DNA from: an uncultured Acidiferrobacteraceae bacterium
GTDB lineage: Bacteria > Pseudomonadota > Gammaproteobacteria > Acidiferrobacterales > SZUA-150
Direction of reading: 5' to 3'
Length of the DNA: 64,000 nt
Assembly (NCBI GenBank): GCA_913009895.1
Contig: CAJVXY010000003.1
Coordinates: forward strand, 62,001-126,000
The first letter of the stretch is position 1. The number at the start of each line of letters is the position of its first letter. The notes beneath the pieces were generated by a model. It saw only the letters and a list, made by a program, of their open reading frames with translations. It was not told where the DNA came from and did no database searches. A program made the position numbers and the translations under genes. Shown piece after piece: positions 25,791 to 33,714 of this stretch.

Positions 25791-26298
25791 AAAACTACTG
25801 ACAGTAATAGTTTTATCACTTTACCTAAGCCCCGTTTGGGCGGGTGAGGCGCCTGAGCCCATTCCATGGGGTGCGCTAAGCAAGGATGAACAACAAATCC
25901 TGTCGCGTTTTGAATCCCAGTGGGATGGTTTTGCGGCCTTAAGACAAAAACGTTTACAAAAAGGCGCGCAACGCTGGCAGACAATGACAGGCGAGGAACA
26001 GGCCCGCTTCAAAAAACGTTTTGCACGCTGGAAAAGTTTGTCACCGGACACCAGGGAAAAAATCAAAGAGCGTTATATCCGGTATCGAAAATTACCGCCA
26101 GAAAGACAGGCGGCAATACGCGCTCGCCATAAGTGGTTTCGTAATCTGGAGCCAGAGCAGCGCGCCAGGTATCGCGAAAAATGGCAGTCAATGGACAGGA
26201 ATGAAAAAAGAAAATTTTTAAATAATCTCAGGGACAAAGAAAGACAAGTAAATAATCAGAGAAACCCGAGACGGCAGCGCCCGGCTACAAATCATTAG
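25783..26298 (+). CDS. DUF3106 family periplasmic protein
   Basis: This protein of about 171 residues has a signal peptide (IKKLLTVIVLSLYLSPVWAG) and DUF3106: PWGALSKDEQQILSRFESQW, QRWQTMTGEEQARFKKRF, then repeated W/F-x-x-L-x-P blocks (WKSLSPDTREKIKERY, YRKLPPERQAAIRAR, WFRNLEPEQRARYREKW). The helical repeats have about 17-20 residues. A start at 25765 is also possible. DUF3106 genes commonly lie behind a sigma factor and a DUF3619 gene, which fits this order. Confidence 0.88.
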   Translation: MIKKLLTVIVLSLYLSPVWAGEAPEPIPWGALSKDEQQILSRFESQWDGFAALRQKRLQKGAQRWQTMTGEEQARFKKRFARWKSLSPDTREKIKERYIRYRKLPPERQAAIRARHKWFRNLEPEQRARYREKWQSMDRNEKRKFLNNLRDKERQVNNQRNPRRQRPATNH

Positions 26299-26309
26299 GA
26301 AATTAAATA

Positions 26310-27275
26310 ATGTTTAATACCAGGTCGCGTATACTGGCGTTGCGCGTAATGTTTTTTTTGGTTATTGGTTTAGCGGGCTTGAGTTTGACCAATGCGTCAG
26401 AGTTAAGCGAAGAAGAAAAACTTCTTCAGAAAATAGACGAAATTTTATCCGAAGATACCAGGCAGCCACTTCCGGCCTCTATCTCTCTTGATCTGGGAGC
26501 GGATAGTGATTCAGGAAAGAATTATTATTCCAGCATTGATTTGCCGGTTTATGAACGAAGATTTTTTTTATCAGGCGGGAAAAATGTTTCATCAAATGCT
26601 GTAACTGACAGGGAAGATAGTAGTACTTTTTATGGCATTGGTTTTTTTAGTGATCCCAGGGACAAGCTGGGTCTGGGTGTGGAATACCGGTCCTGGAAAT
26701 TCGAGGAGCTTGTCGAGATAAATGCATTACGAGGTACCATCGAGCTAAACTATCCGGCAGTATCGCTTTCGTTTACCCCCCAATTTCGTAATATTGCTTT
26801 CAATGGCTCCCTGGACACAATGACTGGTCCACGTGAAATTAAAGTTCGTATTGACAGTGTCGGCTACAATGCAAACCTGACTGTTTTTTTACCGGCTGAT
26901 GTCTGGATTTCCGGTTTATACGCCTCTCATATCTATAATGATGAGATCGGCCTGGGCAGGTCATTCTTTGATCTTGTCAGGCGAGAAGCCACACAGATAC
27001 GACTCTCTCCTGGCATTTTAAACCAGACCTATGGCCTGGAAAAAAATCGTACCGGTTTTATTGCCGGTATCAATTTTGCGATTATAGGGTTATTTGTTCG
27101 TTGGTCAGAAAGCGTTTCCGCTGTCGACAGGGAAAAGACCACCACCGTTGACGGCAATATTTACTGGTACATGGATAAACACTGGCGCCTGGGGTTTAAC
27201 GGCGGTATCCAGAGTGATTCTATCAGTAGTGACCAAATTTCTTTCGGTAGTATGTCCCTCGAATATCGATTTTAG
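26310..27275 (+). CDS. Outer-membrane beta-barrel protein of the sigma-factor locus
   Basis: This 321-residue protein has a signal peptide (ending LTNASEL), a short periplasmic helix (EEEKLLQKIDEILSED), then many amphipathic strands (FYGIGFFSDPRDKLGLGVEYRS, WYMDKHWRLGFNGG) and a C-terminal MSLEYRF with the terminal phenylalanine expected for BAM substrates. It starts 11 bases after the DUF3106 gene and probably closes the operon. Substrate unknown. Confidence 0.75.
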   Translation: MFNTRSRILALRVMFFLVIGLAGLSLTNASELSEEEKLLQKIDEILSEDTRQPLPASISLDLGADSDSGKNYYSSIDLPVYERRFFLSGGKNVSSNAVTDREDSSTFYGIGFFSDPRDKLGLGVEYRSWKFEELVEINALRGTIELNYPAVSLSFTPQFRNIAFNGSLDTMTGPREIKVRIDSVGYNANLTVFLPADVWISGLYASHIYNDEIGLGRSFFDLVRREATQIRLSPGILNQTYGLEKNRTGFIAGINFAIIGLFVRWSESVSAVDREKTTTVDGNIYWYMDKHWRLGFNGGIQSDSISSDQISFGSMSLEYRF

Positions 27276-27282
27276 CTTTAAG

Positions 27283-27429
27283 GAAACTCTGATTTTATTC
27301 AGAGTTTCTGCAGCACATGGATGTGCTGTCATTTTCTGTGGCTGCTAAGCTACTGAAAATGAAGAAAAAGATAAAATCGCATTTTATCTTATTCGCGCTC
27401 TGATAATTCATGGATGAATTAATCAGAGC
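27283..27429. repeat. Array of five consecutive hairpins
   Basis: In order: GAAACTCTGA/TCAGAGTTTC (27283-27308); CAGCACA-TGGA-TGTGCTG (27311-27328); CATTTTC/GAAAATG (27330-27361); AAGATAAAAT-CGC-ATTTTATCTT (27368-27390, perfect); and GCTCTGATAATTCA-TGGA-TGAATTAATCAGAGC (27397-27429). The first can end transcription of the barrel operon. Two of the loops are TGGA. No ORF is present. The last stem repeats CTCTGAT of the first. Confidence 0.8.
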
Positions 27430-27570
27430 TTTCTTAAGTAGAATTTAATCCTCTGGAAGCTTGTCAACCAAATCCGTTCTCCTGCGTTAGTACCTGTATC
27501 GGCACCTCTCTGGACAAGAAGTGCCTGTATAGCCGTATAACAAGTAACCAATAAACAGGAGATTTTGATA

Positions 27571-29085
27571 ATGCATACCCCAAATATTTCTGGCCTGGGA
27601 TCAACCCAATGGCGCCAGCTAACAAAGTTGTTTTATGGAATTTTGCTGGTTGCAGGATTTGCTTTTACTGCCGCCTGCAACGGCACCTCTGGTAGTGGTG
27701 ATGATAGTGCCGCCACTGGCCCAGGTTCGTTAATGATTGCACTGGCCGATGCCCAGGGTGACTTTTTGTCTTACGATGTGGATATCGTATCTCTCACCTT
27801 AACCCGGGCTGATGGTACCGTGGTAGAAACATTACCAGTGAATACCCGGGTAGATTTTGCCCAGTATACCCAGTTAACGGAATTCCTGACCGCGGCGACA
27901 GTGCCGTCGGGTAAATATGTCAAAGCCAGTATCACCCTTGATTACCAGGCAGCCTCAATTGTAGTTGAGGACGCAACGGGCAATCCCGTCACAGTCAATT
28001 CTATTCTTGACGGAATGGGCAACCCCGCTGGTTTAATGGAAATGAGTGTCGGCTTGAGTAATGCCAACGCCCTGGTGATCGCACCGGGGATCCCGGCCCA
28101 CTTGTTGCTCGATTTTGATCTGGCGGCAACCAATGTCGTGACCTTTGATGCCGGTGGCTTACCTTCTGTGACAGTGACGCCAATATTGATTGCCGAGGTT
28201 AATCGGGACAATAGCAGGTTGCACCGGGTTCGTGGCGCCCTGAAAGAGGTTTTTGTAGACAGGAGCGGATTTCTTATGGCGGTTCGTCCGTTTCGGCACC
28301 TGATCGCGGATCCGGAAGATCGATTTGGTTTATTGCCAGTTAAAACCCACGAAAGAACAATCTTTAAGGTAGATGGCGTTCGTTACCAGGGGGCTGCCGG
28401 CCTTGAGGCCATGTCAGTTGTGCCTGCGAGGACGCGTTTGATTGTATTGGGTGACTTTAAGCTCAACCCGAGAAGATTTTCAGCCCGGGCTGTTTACGTG
28501 GGCACGAGCATGGTTGGTGATGGTCTCGACATGGTAACCGGTAGTGTTACAAAACGTACTGGCGATGTCCTGACAGTTTATGGTGCCAGTTTTGCCCAAG
28601 GCGGTACCGGTTTAACACGCAGGAGTATTGTTGAAGTTTTGCTTGCTAATACAACCATTGTCCAAAAACAGTTATCAGATGAAAACTTTACCATCAATGA
28701 TATTTCAGTTGGCCAGCGCTTAACCGTATTTGGTGCGTTAACCGGTGAGACTGCGTCTGCCTTAACCATGGATGCCACCGACGGCCAGGCGCACATGTGG
28801 TTATCCGGTGTTGGCGGGTTGCGAGTCGGTGCGGCCGGTACACCCCTGGTACTAAATCTGATATCCATAAATGGTCGACCCGTCAGTCTTTATGACTTTT
28901 CTGGTACCGGTGTGGATATGACGAGTGATGCCGATCCGACCAATTACCAGGTTGATACCGGCGTACTGGATGTCTCGGCAATAGATGTGAATGCGCCAGT
29001 CAGGGTGCGCGGTTTTGTCACACCATTTGGTTCTGCCGACCCGGATTTTACGGCTATAACCGTGATTGAAACTCCAGCCCTCTAG
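27571..29085 (+). CDS. DUF4382 lipoprotein
   Basis: This protein of about 504 residues starts at the ATG 27571 behind GGAG. The lipoprotein signal ends in FAFTAAC, followed by a glycine/serine linker. DUF4382 occupies about 50-220: GSLMIALADAQGDFLSYDVDIVSL, FLTAATVPSGKYVKASITL, HLLLDFDLAATNVV. The rest is two or three beta domains (GALKEVFVDRSGFLMAV, GSVTKRTGDVLTVYGA) that resemble DUF5666-like OB repeats. Surface or periplasmic; function unknown. A strong terminator follows. Confidence 0.82.
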   Translation: MHTPNISGLGSTQWRQLTKLFYGILLVAGFAFTAACNGTSGSGDDSAATGPGSLMIALADAQGDFLSYDVDIVSLTLTRADGTVVETLPVNTRVDFAQYTQLTEFLTAATVPSGKYVKASITLDYQAASIVVEDATGNPVTVNSILDGMGNPAGLMEMSVGLSNANALVIAPGIPAHLLLDFDLAATNVVTFDAGGLPSVTVTPILIAEVNRDNSRLHRVRGALKEVFVDRSGFLMAVRPFRHLIADPEDRFGLLPVKTHERTIFKVDGVRYQGAAGLEAMSVVPARTRLIVLGDFKLNPRRFSARAVYVGTSMVGDGLDMVTGSVTKRTGDVLTVYGASFAQGGTGLTRRSIVEVLLANTTIVQKQLSDENFTINDISVGQRLTVFGALTGETASALTMDATDGQAHMWLSGVGGLRVGAAGTPLVLNLISINGRPVSLYDFSGTGVDMTSDADPTNYQVDTGVLDVSAIDVNAPVRVRGFVTPFGSADPDFTAITVIETPAL

Positions 29086-29112
29086 GATTTACAACTTCAT
29101 TGGAGAAAATTA

Positions 29113-29146
29113 ACAAGCCCGGCTTGGCCGGGCTTGTTTTTATTTT
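29113..29146 (+). terminator. Strong intrinsic terminator of the DUF4382 gene
   Basis: ACAAGCCCGGC-TTG-GCCGGGCTTGT (29113-29137) is an 11-base perfect GC-rich stem followed by a T-rich tail (TTTTATTTT). Confidence 0.93.
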
Positions 29147-29209
29147 GCCAGTCCGCTGGCTAAAATTATATGCTTTTCACAAGATTAGTATTAATATTTT
29201 ATTAGCTCA

Positions 29210-29336
29210 AGTTTTTACCGCAGAGGTCGCAGAGGTGTACCGAGAAAAAACCTTTGCGTACCCCTGCGACCTCGGTTCTGGCTCCTGCTTCGCTCTACCA
29301 CCTGCGTCCGTGCAGGTGTCTGCGGTAAAAAAACTG
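29210..29336. repeat. Palindromic repeat with GGTAGAG module, copy 2 (minus strand)
   Basis: Outer arms TTTTTACCGCAGA and TCTGCGGTAAAAA (29210-29333) enclose inner arms (GAGGTCGCAG and CTGCGACCTC) and, on the minus strand at 29271-29322, the dispersed module: CCTGCA-CGGA-CGCAGG then TGGTAGAGCGAAGCAGGAG and CCGAG. It is non-coding and sits between the DUF4382 terminator and yajQ. Confidence 0.75.
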
Positions 29337-29369
29337 TTGATATTAAACGGTATCAGGATGGAATAATCG

Positions 29370-29852
29370 TTAATCCCGAAAATTTTCATACTGTAACGGT
29401 ATCTCCAGGTTGGCTTCTTTTAAAAATTGCATCACTTCCTGTAAATCATCCCGTTTTTTTCCCGTTACCCGCACTTGTTCACCTTGAATCTGGGCCTGAA
29501 CTTTCAGTTTTGAATTCTTGATATTTTTAACAATTTTTTTCGCCATTTCCTTGTCGATACCCTGTTTTAACGTAACTTTTTGAGTCATGCGTTTGCCGCT
29601 TTGCTGGGCTTCCTCGGTTTTAAAACTCACGAGATCTATGCCGCGCTTACTGGCCTTGAGAAACAGGATATCCAGCATTTGCTGACACTGTAGTTCACTG
29701 CCTGCATCGAGGGTGATGATGTTATCTTTGAATTCAAATTTGCAGTCAGATCCTTTGAAATCATACCGTGTTTTCACTTCACGATTAGCCTGGTCCAGGG
29801 CGTTATCAAACTCATGCATATTTATCTCGGATACGACATCAAATGATGGCAT
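29370..29852 (-). CDS. yajQ: YajQ family nucleotide-binding protein
   Basis: This 160-residue protein spans the whole YajQ family: MPSFDVVSEINMHEFDNAL, REVKTRYDFKGSD, KRMTQKVTLKQGIDKEMAKK, and LKVQAQIQGEQVRVTGKKRDDLQ. It has two RNP-like domains. Members bind nucleotides and some bind cyclic di-GMP; it lies divergent from an HD-GYP gene, which makes that comparison interesting but proves nothing. Start at 29852, a preceding TTG is less likely. Confidence 0.95.
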   Translation of the reverse strand: MPSFDVVSEINMHEFDNALDQANREVKTRYDFKGSDCKFEFKDNIITLDAGSELQCQQMLDILFLKASKRGIDLVSFKTEEAQQSGKRMTQKVTLKQGIDKEMAKKIVKNIKNSKLKVQAQIQGEQVRVTGKKRDDLQEVMQFLKEANLEIPLQYENFRD

Positions 29853-29980
29853 CAAACACTCCTTTTATTTAGTGATCGTAAAAAGTGGGTCACATCTTGT
29901 TTGTGTCACAATAATAGGCTGGCCCACAACCGTCAATATCCAGGCGTATGGCAACAAATATCATGACTAAATATCTAATT

Positions 29981-29996
29981 CGGCACGTATATTGCA
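29981..29996 (+). promoter_or_regulatory. Sigma54-type promoter (-24/-12) upstream of the HD-GYP gene
   Basis: CGGCACGTATATTGCA matches the consensus TGGCACG-N4-TTGCW except for the first base. GG and GC are 10 bases apart as required. A transcript would start near 30007, giving a leader of about 100 bases to the ATG at 30110. Confidence 0.65.
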
Positions 29997-30109
29997 GATT
30001 TATTCAGTTTACACAGTGAAATCATCCTGAAAAAGTAGTTCAATGACTGTATGCGTATAATAATGAAAAAGATTCCCATTCGCTGCCCAAATACTTACCA
30101 AGATACCCC

Positions 30110-31399
30110 ATGAAAAAGAAAGTTGATGTTCGCGATCTACAGAAAGGCATGTTCGTCTCCGACCTTGATCGTCCCTGGGTAGAGACCCCGTTTATGTTTC
30201 AGGGTTTTGAATTAAGCTCGGATAAGGACGAAGAAACCCTGCAACAACACTGCCAGTATGTGTACATTGATACAGATAAGGGGCTCGACTATGTTCCTCA
30301 ACAGCGTGGTTACGATGATGGTACCCGCAGGATGGAGGAACTGGCCGAAAAAGATCAGCGGATAACAAGCCAGGTGCAGACACTGGCGGAAGGAGAAATT
30401 GAGACTGATACTGAAAAAAAGGCAAAAAAAGCTTATCCCGATGAGGTTCCAGTCGAAGAAGAGCTGAAAAGGGCGCGAAAAATTGAATTAATGGCCCGGG
30501 CACTGGTGCGGGAATCCTTTAAAGACATACGAAGTGGCAAGGACAAGGTTGATCTGGTTCTGGCAAGGAAAGTCAGCGACGACCTGGTTGATAGTGTTAT
30601 TCGCAACCCGGATGCATTGGTGTGCCTCAGTCATTTGAAGGACGTTAGTGAGTACACCGCACTCCACAGTATACGCACGACCACCCTGGCCCTGGCTTTT
30701 GCACGTCACCTGGTATTATCGCGCGATCACATGGTGGTTATTGCCATGGGCGCACTATTGCACGACATTGGCATGATGCGTGTTCCGGAAGTCATTCTTG
30801 ATAACACCACTGGCCTGACGCCTGACGAATTTAATACATTAAAAAACCATGTGCGGTGGGGCGTTGAGATAATAAATAAATCCGGCAAAATACCCCGCGG
30901 TTCAATGCAAATTATTCAGCAACACCATGAACGTGCTGATGGCAGTGGTTATCCCGGCTCGAAAAAGACTGGCAAGATTTCAGATCCTGGTTCCCTGGCA
31001 GGTATGGTAGATGTCTATGATGCCATTACCAGTGATCGTGGTTATGAGAAAGGCATGTCGGCAGAAGATGCGTTGAAAAGTATGTATGAGTGGCGACATA
31101 AGGATTTTAAACCCAAGTTTGTTGAAGAATTTATCAAGTGTATGGGTGTGTTTCCCATTGGCAGCCTGGTTGAGTTAAGCACAGGCGCTGTTGGTGTCGT
31201 GATTACTGTTAACAGGGCGCGACGTTTAAAACCCAAGGTCGCGATGGTATTGACGGCACAAAAAACGCCCATGACCCATGATCTCGTCACCGACCTGAGT
31301 GAGCATCACCTGGACAGGGGCAAGGAGTTAAAAATATCGCGGGTACTCCCGTCAGGCAGTTATGACATTAATCCAATGGACCATATCGCACTGTTCTAG
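30110..31399 (+). CDS. HD-GYP domain phosphodiesterase with DUF3391
   Basis: This 429-residue protein has an N-terminal DUF3391 domain (VDVRDLQKGMFVSDLDRPW, ETLQQHCQYVYIDTDKG), a charged linker (about 90-125), then an HD-GYP domain with HSIRTTTLALAFAR, LLHDIGMMRVP, HVRWGVEII, HHERADGSGYPG and DVYDAITSDRGY. All metal ligands and the GYP motif are present, so cyclic di-GMP hydrolysis is expected. Cytosolic. A sigma54-like promoter lies in front. Confidence 0.93.
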   Translation: MKKKVDVRDLQKGMFVSDLDRPWVETPFMFQGFELSSDKDEETLQQHCQYVYIDTDKGLDYVPQQRGYDDGTRRMEELAEKDQRITSQVQTLAEGEIETDTEKKAKKAYPDEVPVEEELKRARKIELMARALVRESFKDIRSGKDKVDLVLARKVSDDLVDSVIRNPDALVCLSHLKDVSEYTALHSIRTTTLALAFARHLVLSRDHMVVIAMGALLHDIGMMRVPEVILDNTTGLTPDEFNTLKNHVRWGVEIINKSGKIPRGSMQIIQQHHERADGSGYPGSKKTGKISDPGSLAGMVDVYDAITSDRGYEKGMSAEDALKSMYEWRHKDFKPKFVEEFIKCMGVFPIGSLVELSTGAVGVVITVNRARRLKPKVAMVLTAQKTPMTHDLVTDLSEHHLDRGKELKISRVLPSGSYDINPMDHIALF

Positions 31400-31530
31400 G
31401 TGCGGCCAGTTAAAAAATATATTAGTATACGTGTGTACGGGGTAGCCGTTGACGAGTACAGATACAGGCACAGATCGTTAAGTTCATTTTAGTTTTTAAT
31501 ATTTAGACTGGATTGAGGTTCGCATTTTTC

Positions 31531-33693
31531 ATGGCCGCAAAAAATTTTTCTTTTTCTTCATTGGCAAGTTATTTTGTTCCCTTTCTAAAATGGTTACCTG
31601 AGTTAAAAAATGGCACGACGTTTCGTGCCGATATTATTGCTGGCGTTACCGTAGCACTGGTACTAATCCCCCAATCAATGGCTTATGCGCAGCTGGCCGG
31701 TTTGCCCCCGTACTTCGGTTTGTATGCAGCATTCCTGCCACCATTCGTAGCCGCAATTTTCGGTTCTTCACGGCAATTGGCAACCGGGCCGGTGGCAGTG
31801 GTGTCCTTACTAACGGCTGCTGCACTTGAACCATTGGCAACCACGGGAGGCGAGGGTTATATCGCCTACGCTATTTTACTGGCGCTCTTTGTTGGTTTGT
31901 TCCAGCTATCACTTGGTTTGTTACGACTCGGTGTGCTGGTTAATTTTCTATCCCACCCGGTTGTATTGGGATTTACCAATGCGGCTGCGGTCATTATTGC
32001 CACATCACAGCTGGGAAAAATATTTGGCGTTTCAGTTACCAAGGCAGCACACCATTATGAAACGGTGTGGAATACGGTTACTGCTGCACTGTCTCAGATC
32101 CACCTGCCAACGCTTGGTATGGCAATTCTTGCTTTAGTCATCATGGTGGTGGTTAGACGTATTAATCCCAAAATACCCGGGGTGCTACTTGCCGTTGTCA
32201 TTACAACAATCCTGTCGCTAGTAATAGAATTTCAGACACTGCAAACTATTAATAAGGATCAGCTAGTTGATGATTCAACCCATGACATTATTGCTTCAAA
32301 ATTAAAACTACCTGGAAAAATTGAAAAATTTGATAAACATGTCACCTCTGCTCAAAAGAAGCATGATACTGCTGTAGGAAAATACGGTCGTGACAACAGA
32401 CGTACGCTTTCTGCCGAGTTGAAACTGGAATCTCTAAAACGACAACGTGATCGCCATGTGGATGGCGCTGATGCCGATTTCAAGCGAATGAAAACCCTGT
32501 TATTTAATAAAACCAAATCCAAAAATGACAAGACTGCAAAATTTTACCCCGATGGTGAGGCGCCAGATGGTGTTGAGCTGGAACCTGAGATATGGCGAAT
32601 TTCATCATTAAGTAAAGACGGCGCACTGGTTATGCATAGTGGCGGCCGGGTAGTGGGCACCATTCCAGAAGGTTTGCCAGCATTAAAAATGCCAAATTTT
32701 GATTTAAATGTGCTGGGCCAGTTATTTTTCTCGGCCGTGGCAATTGCGCTCATTGGTTTCATGGAAGCAATTTCTATTGCCAAGGCCATGGCGGCACGTA
32801 CGCGCCAGAGACTGGATGCCAATCAGGAGTTGGTGGGACAGGGCCTGTCAAATATTGTTGGTAGTTTTTTTCAGAGTTACCCCGTATCAGGGTCATTCTC
32901 GCGGTCTGCCGTGAACCTGGGGGCAGGTGCGATTACCGGATTTTCTTCAATAGTGACGGCTATTATGGTGGTGATCACCTTGTTATGGCTAACCCCGCTA
33001 CTTTATTATTTACCACAAGCAACATTGGCGGCAGTAATCATGATGGCTGTAATAGGCCTGGTTAATTTTAAGGCTTTGTTGCATACCTGGCATGTGCGGC
33101 GTGATGATGGTTTGGTGGCCATAATTACTTTTGTCCTAACACTGGCATTTGCACCCCACCTTGATCGCAGTATTATGATTGGCATAATTCTATCGCTGGC
33201 AATATTCCTGTACCGAACTATGGAACCACGTATCGCGGCCTTGTCACGCCATCCGGATGGTTCTTTACGGGATGCCAATTTATACGGACTTGGAATCTGT
33301 GAAAATATTTCAATCCTGCGTTTTGATGGCTCTTTATATTTTGCCAACATTAGTTATTTTGAAGATAAAGTCCTGGATATGGCAGCGAGCAAGCCTGACC
33401 TGAAATATATTATTGTTGATGGGCCTGGCATTAACCAGATTGATGCCAGTGGCGAGGAAATGCTGACGTCCCTGACAGAGCGGTTAAAGGCAGGCGGTAT
33501 CGAGATTTTATTTTCAAGATTCAAGAAGCAGGTCATGGATGTTTTACGGGACAGTGGTTTTGTTGAGCGCCTGGGTACGGATAGGTTCTTCCGAAAAAAT
33601 GAAATGGCCCTTGAGTACGCCTGGAAAGCCCTCGGGGAGGATCATGAAATTGATTGCCCGCTAAATATTGTTTGTGCCGTAGAAGAAAAATAG
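31531..33693 (+). CDS. SulP (SLC26) family anion transporter with an inserted domain
   Basis: The protein of about 720 residues has the SulP core (GVTVALVLIPQSMAYAQLAG, PPYFGLYAA, FGSSRQLATGPVAV) and a C-terminal STAS domain (about 580-700, ISILRFDGSLYFANISYF, YIIVDGPGINQIDASGEE). Between the seventh-eighth helix region and the motif GTIPEGLPAL is a hydrophilic insert of about 115-130 residues (near 245-375), lysine-rich and helical (KIEKFDKHVTSAQKKHD, ESLKRQRDRHVDGADADFKR). Most SulP proteins have only a short loop there. Substrate could be sulfate or bicarbonate. ATG 31531 is preferred to the TTG at 31513. Confidence 0.9.
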   Translation: MAAKNFSFSSLASYFVPFLKWLPELKNGTTFRADIIAGVTVALVLIPQSMAYAQLAGLPPYFGLYAAFLPPFVAAIFGSSRQLATGPVAVVSLLTAAALEPLATTGGEGYIAYAILLALFVGLFQLSLGLLRLGVLVNFLSHPVVLGFTNAAAVIIATSQLGKIFGVSVTKAAHHYETVWNTVTAALSQIHLPTLGMAILALVIMVVVRRINPKIPGVLLAVVITTILSLVIEFQTLQTINKDQLVDDSTHDIIASKLKLPGKIEKFDKHVTSAQKKHDTAVGKYGRDNRRTLSAELKLESLKRQRDRHVDGADADFKRMKTLLFNKTKSKNDKTAKFYPDGEAPDGVELEPEIWRISSLSKDGALVMHSGGRVVGTIPEGLPALKMPNFDLNVLGQLFFSAVAIALIGFMEAISIAKAMAARTRQRLDANQELVGQGLSNIVGSFFQSYPVSGSFSRSAVNLGAGAITGFSSIVTAIMVVITLLWLTPLLYYLPQATLAAVIMMAVIGLVNFKALLHTWHVRRDDGLVAIITFVLTLAFAPHLDRSIMIGIILSLAIFLYRTMEPRIAALSRHPDGSLRDANLYGLGICENISILRFDGSLYFANISYFEDKVLDMAASKPDLKYIIVDGPGINQIDASGEEMLTSLTERLKAGGIEILFSRFKKQVMDVLRDSGFVERLGTDRFFRKNEMALEYAWKALGEDHEIDCPLNIVCAVEEK

Positions 33694-33714
33694 TTTAAAT
33701 TGTGATCAATATTG

